Of a stretch of DNA of 13,398 bases, positions 6,441-13,398 are shown in pieces. The stretch spans positions 1 to 13,398 of the forward strand of contig JAKBCE010000064.1 in the NCBI GenBank assembly GCA_021808195.1. Direction: 5' to 3'. A program made the position numbers and the translations under genes. The notes below the pieces were generated by a model, which was given only the letters and a program-made list of their open reading frames with translations, was not told the origin of the DNA and did not search any database. Within the stretch, counting starts at the first letter, position 1, and every line of letters starts with the position of its first letter. The stretch comes from Pseudomonadota bacterium (lineage in GTDB: Bacteria; Pseudomonadota; Gammaproteobacteria; Steroidobacterales; Steroidobacteraceae).

Positions 6441-7763
6441 ATGTGGCGCGTGATGGCACTGGCCGTGTTCTTCGCCCCGGCGCTCGCCGCGCAGGTCGCG
6501 GTCCCCACCGTCCCCCGTCGAGCGGGCCTCGGAGGTGCACAGCAGAGCGCGACGGGGATGCCCGGCCTGCGTGCGCCCCTCGGAACACCCGTTCGCTCGA
6601 TCAGCGCGCGCATTGAGGCACTGAGGAACGCACGGCGCCTGCGGATATTGCAACGCATCCACCGCGATCCGCGCCGGATTGCGCTCGACCCGGCCGGCAA
6701 TCCGATCCTGCGCGGTGAACTCCTCGCCATCGATGCGACACACGCAGCGCTGCGCCGCGCACGGGCCGCCGGATTCACCGTCCTGCGAACCGAGACGCTC
6801 ACGCCGCTCGACCTGAATGTCGCGCAGCTGCGGGTGCCCTCGGGCCGGTCCACAGCGCGCGCACTGCACACGCTACGCCGACTTGACCCGACCGGCACCT
6901 ATGATTTCGACCACCTGTACCTGCAGAGCGGCTCGCTGCGTCCCGCGCGGATACGCAAGACACGCATCGCCGCAGAGCCTGCGGAGGACACCGCCGCAGG
7001 CCCCCCGGCGGTGTTGGGGTTGATCGACGGAGGCATCGACACGACGCAGCAGGTGTTCCGCGGCGAGCAGATCCATACGCATGGCTGCGGCGGCACGTCC
7101 ATACCGAGCGCACACGGCACCGCAGTCGCCTCGCTCATGATCGGCCGCGGACCGCATTTCGCCGGCGCCGCACCCGGAGCGACACTCTATGCCGCCAACG
7201 TATTTTGCGGCGCCGCGACGGACGGCTCAGCGAGTGACATTGCCCGGGCGTTTGCATGGCTCGAACTGCATCAGGTGCCGGTCATCGACATCAGTCTGGC
7301 AGGACCGGACAATGCGCTGCTGAAGACCGTCATCGCCCGGGTTCTCGCCCGTGGCGCACTCATCGTGGCCCCGGTGGGCAATGACGGTCCGGCTGCCCCT
7401 CCTCTGTATCCGGCCGCCTACCCGGGCGTCATCGGTGTGACCGCCGTCGATCCGAATCACCGGGTGTTATTCGAGGCCTGCAGGGGCCCGCAGGTGATGT
7501 TTGCAGCCCCCGGCGCCGATATCGCTGCGGCCCGTATCCCGGCGGGCTACGGAGCGGTGCGGGGCACCTCCTTCGCCGCGCCGCTAGTTGCCGGTCTGCT
7601 GGCGATGCAACTGCACGAACCCTCACCGGCGCGCGCGCATGCCGCGCTCGCTGCGCTCGTCCGGCGCGCGATTCATCTGGGCCCGCCGGGCCGCAATGCC
7701 GTCTACGGTTACGGACTGCTCGCCATCGGACTGCCGCGTGGATCGGGGCAGGCGCAACGATAG
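6441..7763 (+). CDS. Secreted S8 family (subtilisin-like) serine protease
   Basis: This 440-aa exported endopeptidase starts with a signal peptide, MWRVMALAVFFAPALAAQ, probably cleaved near residue 17. Residues about 20-185 form an Arg-rich propeptide-like region with a YDFDHLYL segment (154-161). The peptidase domain spans about 188-435, with Asp196 in GLIDGGID, His225 in HGTAVA, the oxyanion Asn314 in APVGNDGP and Ser377 in GTSFAAP, so the triad is intact. The Asp motif reads DGG rather than the usual DTG or DSG. The domain is compact and ends without a C-terminal sorting or membrane segment. The frame is open far upstream (to 3900), but that part is a shadow of the S9 gene. The ATG at 6441 is chosen because it begins the signal peptide, although it has no ribosome-binding site. 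It is divergent from the S9 peptidase. Confidence 0.9.
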   Translation: MWRVMALAVFFAPALAAQVAVPTVPRRAGLGGAQQSATGMPGLRAPLGTPVRSISARIEALRNARRLRILQRIHRDPRRIALDPAGNPILRGELLAIDATHAALRRARAAGFTVLRTETLTPLDLNVAQLRVPSGRSTARALHTLRRLDPTGTYDFDHLYLQSGSLRPARIRKTRIAAEPAEDTAAGPPAVLGLIDGGIDTTQQVFRGEQIHTHGCGGTSIPSAHGTAVASLMIGRGPHFAGAAPGATLYAANVFCGAATDGSASDIARAFAWLELHQVPVIDISLAGPDNALLKTVIARVLARGALIVAPVGNDGPAAPPLYPAAYPGVIGVTAVDPNHRVLFEACRGPQVMFAAPGADIAAARIPAGYGAVRGTSFAAPLVAGLLAMQLHEPSPARAHAALAALVRRAIHLGPPGRNAVYGYGLLAIGLPRGSGQAQR

Positions 7764-9004
<1,241 letters not shown>

Positions 9005-9022
9005 GTCGGGCGAACCCGGACT

Positions 9023-9044
9023 GCGCCGCCGCGCACGGCGGCGC
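9023..9044 (+). other. 8-bp GC hairpin between reductase and dehydrogenase genes
   Basis: GCGCCGCC (9023-9030) pairs with GGCGGCGC (9037-9044) across a 6-nt loop. Only three scattered T follow, so it is more likely an mRNA-stability or attenuating element within the operon than a full terminator. The alcohol dehydrogenase start at 9071 has AGGAG at 9056-9060. Confidence 0.4.
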
Positions 9045-9070
9045 TCGATTTCATCAGGAGTTTTCAGTCG

Positions 9071-10126
9071 ATGTTCAAAGCGAAAGCCTATGCGGCCCAG
9101 AGCGCCGCCTCGCCCCTCGCCCCGCACACCATCGAGCGGCGCGAACCGACCCCGACCGATGTGCGGATCGAGATTCTCTTCTGCGGCGTGTGTCACTCGG
9201 ATCTGCACCTGGTGCGCGATGAGTGGAACGCGGCGATGCCGGCGGTCTACCCGGTCGTACCCGGACACGAGATCGTCGGACGCGTCACCGCAGTCGGATC
9301 GGCCGTAACGCGCTACCGCGCCGGCGATCTGGTCGGCGTCGGCTGCCAGGTCGACTCCGACGGCACCTGCCCGGACTGCCGCGCCGGTCACGAGCAGCTC
9401 TGCGCCAACTCGGTACTCACCTACAACTCCCCGGACAAGCACACCGGCGGGGTGACCTACGGCGGCTACTCCGAGAGCGTCGTGGTCGATGAGCGCTTCG
9501 TCGTGCGCATTCCGAAGAACCTCGATCCGGCCGGTGCCGCACCGCTGCTGTGCGCCGGCATCACCACCTATGCGCCGCTGCGCCGTCAGGGCGTCGCCGC
9601 GGGCACTCGGGTCGGGGTGATCGGGCTCGGCGGGCTCGGGCACATGGGCGTGAAGCTCGCCCATGCCATGGGTGCTGAGGTGCACGTACTGACCACCTCG
9701 GCGCGCAAGCGCGAGGATGCTCATCGGCTCGGCGCCGATGGCGTGATCATCACGCGCAATGCCGAGGAGATGATTAAGTACGCCGGATACTTCGATGTGC
9801 TCCTCGATACGGTCTCGGCCGCACACGACCTGAACATCTATCTCGCCCTGCTGCGCCACCACGGCAACCTCACGCTGGTCGGCATTCCCGAGCAGCCGTT
9901 CGTGATCCCGGCGTTCGCGCTGCTCAGCGGCGAGCGCAGCATCAGCGGTTCGGTCAACGGCGGCCTGCCTCAGACCCAGGAGATGCTCGACTTCTGCGGA
10001 GAGCACAACATCACCGCGGACGTCGAAGTCATCGCGATCCAGCAGGTCAACGAGGCGTACGAGCGGCTGACCAAGGCCGACGTGAAGTACCGTTTCGTGA
10101 TCGACATGGCTTCCCTGAAAGGCTGA
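9071..10126 (+). CDS. Zinc-dependent NAD(P) alcohol dehydrogenase, cinnamyl-alcohol-dehydrogenase (YahK-like) type
   Basis: This 351-aa cytosolic MDR-family enzyme interconverts aldehydes and alcohols. Catalytic-zinc residues are Cys38 in FCGVCHSDLH, His66-Glu67 in VPGHE and Cys161 in LLCAG. The Rossmann motif is GLGGLG (185-190), and VLTTSARK (206-213) after the second strand fits the NADPH-preferring CAD/YahK subgroup. The structural-zinc lobe has Cys100, Cys103 and Cys111, but the first ligand position is Asp97 (VDSDGTCPDC) where relatives have Cys. A carboxylate in that place is known in the Sulfolobus solfataricus enzyme (Glu), so zinc may still bind. It lies 66 nt after the aldo/keto reductase and 21 nt before DUF302. 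The best guess is aldehyde reduction; the natural substrate is unknown. Confidence 0.93.
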   Translation: MFKAKAYAAQSAASPLAPHTIERREPTPTDVRIEILFCGVCHSDLHLVRDEWNAAMPAVYPVVPGHEIVGRVTAVGSAVTRYRAGDLVGVGCQVDSDGTCPDCRAGHEQLCANSVLTYNSPDKHTGGVTYGGYSESVVVDERFVVRIPKNLDPAGAAPLLCAGITTYAPLRRQGVAAGTRVGVIGLGGLGHMGVKLAHAMGAEVHVLTTSARKREDAHRLGADGVIITRNAEEMIKYAGYFDVLLDTVSAAHDLNIYLALLRHHGNLTLVGIPEQPFVIPAFALLSGERSISGSVNGGLPQTQEMLDFCGEHNITADVEVIAIQQVNEAYERLTKADVKYRFVIDMASLKG

Positions 10127-10147
10127 AGCGTCAGCCGAGGTTCCCCC

Positions 10148-10540
10148 ATGAATTACTACATTGCCAAGACTCTGCAACAGGACTTCGATGCGACAGTGAA
10201 CGAGGTCACCGCGCGTCTGAAGGAGCACGGCTTCGGCGTACTCACCGACATCGACGTACAGGCGACTCTCAAGGCGAAGATCGGCGTCGATACACCGAAG
10301 TACCGCATCCTCGGTGCCTGCAACCCGCGCCTCGCGCACGAGGCGCTGCAGCGCGAGACGCGCCTCGGGGTACTGCTGCCGTGCAACGTGATCGTGCGCG
10401 AGACCACCGAGCACCACGTGGAGGTGGCGAGCGTCGATCCGGTGGCCTCCCTGGAGCGCACCGGCAACGACGCGCTGCGCAGCACGGCCGAAAAGGTCCG
10501 CGGCGAGCTCGCGGCGGTGATCGAGGCGCTCGGGCACTGA
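10148..10540 (+). CDS. DUF302 domain protein
   Basis: This 130-aa soluble protein is nearly all one DUF302 domain. Diagnostic parts are the amphipathic helix FDATVNEVTARLKEHGFGVL (13-32), TDIDVQATLKAKIG (33-46), YRILGACNPRLAHEAL (52-67) and GVLLPCNVIVRE (74-85), ending in a helix at 105-128. Cys58 and Cys79 in GACNP and LPCNV are the conserved family cysteines. There is no signal peptide or membrane segment. The biochemical role of the family is not established, although these proteins often sit near redox or thiol-related genes. The ATG at 10148 has GAGG at 10137-10140, and the gene follows the alcohol dehydrogenase by 21 nt, so it is the last gene of that operon. A role in handling reactive carbonyls or in redox sensing is inference only. 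Confidence 0.88.
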   Translation: MNYYIAKTLQQDFDATVNEVTARLKEHGFGVLTDIDVQATLKAKIGVDTPKYRILGACNPRLAHEALQRETRLGVLLPCNVIVRETTEHHVEVASVDPVASLERTGNDALRSTAEKVRGELAAVIEALGH

Positions 10541-10590
10541 GACCGAGCGCGCCGGCCGGTCGGTCAGACCGCGGCGCGCAGCCCGCTTCC

Positions 10591-10617
10591 GCGGTGGGGC
10601 CCCGGACGGCCCCCCGC
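10591..10617 (+). terminator. GC-rich hairpin downstream of the DUF302 operon
   Basis: GCGG-T-GGGGCC (10591-10601) pairs with GGCCCC-CCGC (10608-10617), giving ten pairs with a single bulged T and a 6-nt loop. It lies about 50 nt after the DUF302 stop and before the MFS promoter. Only a weak T-containing stretch follows, so termination may be partial. A smaller hairpin, TCCTCC/GGAGGA, follows near 10622-10637. Confidence 0.4.
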
Positions 10618-10665
10618 AGCATCCTCCTTTCGGAGGAGAGCGGCATTCGGCCCGGCGGGAAACGC

Positions 10666-10671
10666 TACACT
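10666..10671 (+). promoter_or_regulatory. -10-like element placed for a leaderless MFS transcript
   Basis: TACACT (a 4/6 match to TATAAT) ends 7 nt before the ATG at 10679. There is no Shine-Dalgarno before that ATG and no good -35 at normal spacing. The RNA would start at or beside the start codon. Confidence 0.4.
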
Positions 10672-10678
10672 TCGGGCA

Positions 10679-12112
10679 ATGCCCAGGTTCCGTGAACTCC
10701 TGGCCGCGTTCGCCCGGCCCTCGATGCGCATCGCACTGATCGTCGCCTGTGCGATGTTCATGCAGAACCTCGACTCGACCATCATCGTCACGGCGCTACC
10801 CGCGATGGCGCACAGCTTCGCCACCAACGAGAGCCGGGTGAGCGAAGGCATCACCGCGTACGCGCTCGCCGCGGCGGTGTGTATCCCGGCGAGCGCATGG
10901 CTCGCCGAGCGCATCGGCGCCCGCACGCTCTTTGCCGCCTCGATCGGACTGTTCACGCTCGCCTCGATGGCCTGCGGCCTCGCCGGCAGCTTCACGACCT
11001 TCATCACAGCGCGGCTGATCCAGGGTGGCTCGGCCGCCATGATGTCCCCGGTCGGGCGGCTGATCGTGCTGCGCAGCACCGAGAAGCGCGAGCTGATGCC
11101 GACCCTCTCGACGCTCGTCTGGCCCGGACTGCTCGCCCCGGTGATCGGACCGGCGCTCGGCGGGTTCATCACCGATGCGCTCTCGTGGCGCTGGATCTTC
11201 TACGTCAATGCCCCGATCGGCGTGATCGCCGTGGCTTTGGTGCTCGCGGTCATCCCCAACCACAAGGCGAGCGAGCGGACCGCATTCGACGGACGCGGCT
11301 TCCTGTGGCTCGCCGCCGCAGTCGGCTGCCTCAGTTACGGACTCGATCTGCTCGGCGGGCAACACATCGAGGTGCCGCTCGCCCTCGGGCTGCTCGGCGC
11401 GTCCGTGGCCATCGGCTACGGTGCATTCCGGCACCTGGAGTCCACGCCCCGACCGCTGGTACGGCTCGATGTGCTGCGCAACCGCGCGTTTCGCGTCGCC
11501 ACGGTGTCCGGCGGCGGACTGACCCGCGCGGCCATCAGTGCCACCCCCTTCCTGCTGCCGATGATGCTCGAGGTCGTCTACCGGTTGACGCCGCTGCAAA
11601 GCGGCGTGCTGCTGCTGGTGTACATGGCGGCAAACCTGCTGATGAAGATCGTGACCAACCCGATCGTGCGGCGTTTCGGGCTGCGCCAGGTGCTCATCGT
11701 CAACGGCGCCATCACCGCCTGCGGCATCGCCGCCTGTGCTTGGATTTCGCCTGCACTGCCGGAGTCGCTGATCGTCGTGATCCTGCTGTTCGCCGGGGCC
11801 AGCCGCTCGATGCAGTTCACCGCCCTAATGTTCACCACGTTCGCCGAAGTGTCCGCCGAGGAGCGCGCCCCGGCGAGCGTGCTGCTCTCGCTCACACAGC
11901 AGATTTCGATGGCGGGCGGCGTGGCCGGCGCGGCACTGATCCTGAACTTCACTCGTCTGGCGCGGCATGCCTCGACGTTCAGCGCGTTCGACTTCCGCGT
12001 CGCACTGACGCTGATGGCCGCCTTCGGCGCACTCGCGCTCATCGCTTACGTCACACTCGCGCAGGACACCGGCGCGGAAGTCAGCGGCCACCGCGGCGCC
12101 GCGCTCTCCTGA
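10679..12112 (+). CDS. MFS multidrug exporter, DHA2 (EmrB/QacA-like) family
   Basis: This 477-aa inner-membrane proton-driven exporter is predicted to have 14 membrane helices. Residues 28-41 (MQNLDSTIIVTALP) match the DHA2 motif LD-x-TIV-x-x-ALP in helix 1, with Asp32 in place. Motif A-like residues lie in the loop at about 75-83 (LAERIGART). ARLIQGGSAAMMSP (111-124) and GPALGGFITDALSWRWIFYVNAPIG (157-181) are the characteristic motifs B and C plus the WRW-IF signature. Such pumps usually expel hydrophobic drugs or toxic metabolites, and many work with a periplasmic adaptor (EmrA) and an outer-membrane channel, but no adaptor gene is visible here. The preceding spacer holds a hairpin and its own -10 element, so it is probably a separate transcription unit. 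The ATG at 10679 lacks a ribosome-binding site. It converges with the glycosyltransferase gene, 11 nt apart. Confidence 0.92.
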   Translation: MPRFRELLAAFARPSMRIALIVACAMFMQNLDSTIIVTALPAMAHSFATNESRVSEGITAYALAAAVCIPASAWLAERIGARTLFAASIGLFTLASMACGLAGSFTTFITARLIQGGSAAMMSPVGRLIVLRSTEKRELMPTLSTLVWPGLLAPVIGPALGGFITDALSWRWIFYVNAPIGVIAVALVLAVIPNHKASERTAFDGRGFLWLAAAVGCLSYGLDLLGGQHIEVPLALGLLGASVAIGYGAFRHLESTPRPLVRLDVLRNRAFRVATVSGGGLTRAAISATPFLLPMMLEVVYRLTPLQSGVLLLVYMAANLLMKIVTNPIVRRFGLRQVLIVNGAITACGIAACAWISPALPESLIVVILLFAGASRSMQFTALMFTTFAEVSAEERAPASVLLSLTQQISMAGGVAGAALILNFTRLARHASTFSAFDFRVALTLMAAFGALALIAYVTLAQDTGAEVSGHRGAALS

Positions 12113-12123
12113 GCACGGCCCCG

Positions 12124-13191
12124 CTACGGCAGCGCCCGCTGCGAGCGCTTCACCAGCGCGCTGCGGCGCGCCGACTGAGGGCTCGGCAGGACCGAGCACT
12201 CGACCAGGTGACTGTCGAACTGCCGTGCGCACGCCTCCCAGGCCGAACGCAGCGCATGCTCGCGACAGGCCTTCGGATCCGCCCCAAGTGCGCGCCGGGC
12301 GGCCCGGCCGAGGTCCTCATCGAGCGCCCCCGTGACGCCGTCGCGGACCACGTCGATCGGCCCGGTGACCGGATAGGCCGCCACCGGCACCCCGCAGGCC
12401 ATCGCTTCGAGGTTCACCAGCCCGAAGGTGTCGGTGCGGCTCGGGAACACCAGCACGTCGGCAGCGGCCAGGTGCGCAGCGAGATCTTCCCCGTACCGAT
12501 AGCCGACGAAGGTCGCCGCCGCGAAGCGCCGCTCGAGGCGGGCGCGCTCCGGACCGTCGCCAATCACGAGCTTCGAGCCCGACCAGGGCATCTGGAGAAA
12601 GGCATCCACGTTCTTCTCCACCGCGAGTCGCCCGGCGTAGACGGCGATCGGCCGCGGCAGCATGAGAAATGACTTCGGCTGCGGACGAAACAGCTCGGTG
12701 TTCACCCCGCGGCTCCAGTGCACCAGGTTGGTGAAGCCGCGCGCGGTCAGTTCACGGTGCAGCGATGCGGTGCTGACCATGCAGTGCTCGGCGGCGGCAT
12801 GAAACCGCCGGATGAGCGCATAGGAGAGCCGCAGCGGCACCGGCACACGCGAGCGCAGGTACTGCGGGAACTGCGTGTGATAGGAGCTCGTGAAGCGCAG
12901 GCCGCGCTGCAGGCAGAAGCGGCGCGCGGCCCACCCGAGCGGCCCTTCCGTGGCGATGTGTAGCGCGTGCGGCAGCCGCACCCCGAGCAGCGCGCGCATG
13001 CGCCGCTGCGCCAGCACGGCGATGCGGATCTCGGGGTAGCTCGGACACGGCACGGTGCGAAAGGCGCTCGGTTCGATGACGCGCACCTCGTACCCGAAGC
13101 TCTCGAGGCAGCGCACAGTCTGGGTCAGCGTCGTCACCACGCCGTTGGTCATTGGATGCCATGCATCCGTCACGATGAGCACGGTTTTCAC
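12124..13191 (-). CDS. GT4 family glycosyltransferase (GDP-mannose / PimB- or MgtA-like)
   Basis: This 355-aa cytosolic or membrane-associated GT-B glycosyltransferase carries the N-domain motif DAWHPMTNGVVTTLTQTV (9-26) and PCPSYPEIRIAV (48-59). These are seen in lipid or glycolipid mannosyltransferases of the MgtA/PimB type and in plant SQD2-like enzymes. The C-domain has YAGRLAVEKN (185-194), IGDGPERARLE (210-220), a YGEDLAAHLAAADVLVFPSRTDTFGLV stretch (233-259) and EAMACGVPV (262-270). The donor-binding E-x7-E appears as D254-x7-E262, the usual form in this subgroup. It probably transfers mannose or glucose to a lipid acceptor; donor and acceptor are not certain. The start codon is GTG (13191), with GGAGG at 13207-13203, 11 nt upstream. 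Its 3' end is 11 nt from that of the MFS gene. Confidence 0.88.
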   Translation of the reverse strand: MKTVLIVTDAWHPMTNGVVTTLTQTVRCLESFGYEVRVIEPSAFRTVPCPSYPEIRIAVLAQRRMRALLGVRLPHALHIATEGPLGWAARRFCLQRGLRFTSSYHTQFPQYLRSRVPVPLRLSYALIRRFHAAAEHCMVSTASLHRELTARGFTNLVHWSRGVNTELFRPQPKSFLMLPRPIAVYAGRLAVEKNVDAFLQMPWSGSKLVIGDGPERARLERRFAAATFVGYRYGEDLAAHLAAADVLVFPSRTDTFGLVNLEAMACGVPVAAYPVTGPIDVVRDGVTGALDEDLGRAARRALGADPKACREHALRSAWEACARQFDSHLVECSVLPSPQSARRSALVKRSQRALP

Positions 13192-13398
13192 GCTCGAGCG
13201 AACCTCCGCCTGACCACACCGCCCCTTTTTACGGTCTTCCCATGACCGTTTGACGAAACCGCGGCGAAAATCACCGGCCAGCTGCCGCTGCCGCGCCCTG
13301 TTGGATCCGAACTGGCCCGACCGTCATATTGCGGCAACACATTCGTTTTATTTGGTAGCGGCTCGGTGTGATTTTCTCCACCACGAGAACAGGACCGC
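13192..13398. other. Upstream region of the glycosyltransferase gene to window end
   Basis: No gene is seen here. It holds an inverted repeat ACGGTC/GACCGT with a 7-nt loop near 13230-13248, preceded by TTTTT on the plus strand. A possible plus-strand promoter, TTGGAT (13301-13306), 18 nt, CATATT (13325-13330), would serve a gene beyond the window. A 9-bp inverted pair, GAAAATCAC (13266-13274) and GTGATTTTC (13368-13376), is also present. No confident promoter for the glycosyltransferase is visible. Confidence 0.35.

Noticed and set aside
10879..12672. Long plus-strand frame across the MFS gene and into the glycosyltransferase
   Set aside because: It is an Arg-rich out-of-frame shadow of the exporter, with no ribosome-binding site or family pattern.

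Overview
The window looks like an ordinary chromosomal stretch from a GC-rich proteobacterium, most likely a gammaproteobacterium. The evidence is the GC-rich third positions, the long stop-free shadow frames, and the gene families present: a stand-alone EAL protein, DUF2007, DUF302, and S8 and S9 peptidases with Sec signal peptides. I see no rRNA, tRNA, transposase, phage gene or CRISPR array. Genus-level placement is not possible by eye.

Layout. (1) 28-840 (+): stand-alone c-di-GMP phosphodiesterase (EAL). (2) 1021-2199 (-): secreted, cysteine-rich, zincin-like protein, ending at a hairpin with a T run (904-944). (3) 2200-2690: a divergent regulatory region, poorer in GC than its surroundings. 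It holds a good minus-strand promoter, a palindromic candidate operator over its -35 box, a leader of about 185 nt for the zincin gene, and a separate promoter for the antiporter. (4) 2691-3866 (+): NhaP-like cation:proton antiporter, whose stop codon overlaps antisense with that of the next gene. (5) 6182-3863 (-): two-gene operon of a secreted S9 (prolyl-oligopeptidase family) peptidase and a small DUF2007 protein, apparently translationally coupled. (6) 6441-7763 (+): secreted subtilisin-family (S8) protease, divergent from the S9 gene. (7) 8003-10540 (+): operon of an aldo/keto reductase, a zinc alcohol dehydrogenase of the cinnamyl-alcohol-dehydrogenase type and a DUF302 protein. (8) 10679-12112 (+): DHA2-type multidrug MFS exporter. 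(9) 13191-12124 (-): GT4 glycosyltransferase with a GTG start, convergent with the exporter.

How the genes fit together. The operon at 8003-10540 is best read as a carbonyl/aldehyde reduction unit with a DUF302 protein of unknown role; the exporter downstream has its own promoter and may or may not be related. The S9 and S8 peptidases probably act outside the cytoplasm on peptides and proteins. The EAL protein lowers c-di-GMP. The antiporter serves pH and ion balance.

No clear new multi-gene defence or mobile system is visible. The points most worth a second look are the HExxE zincin-like secreted protein with its long leader and triple TGTCAA operator, the Asp that replaces a structural-zinc Cys in the alcohol dehydrogenase, two genes that look leaderless, and a recurrent TANNCT -10 motif.
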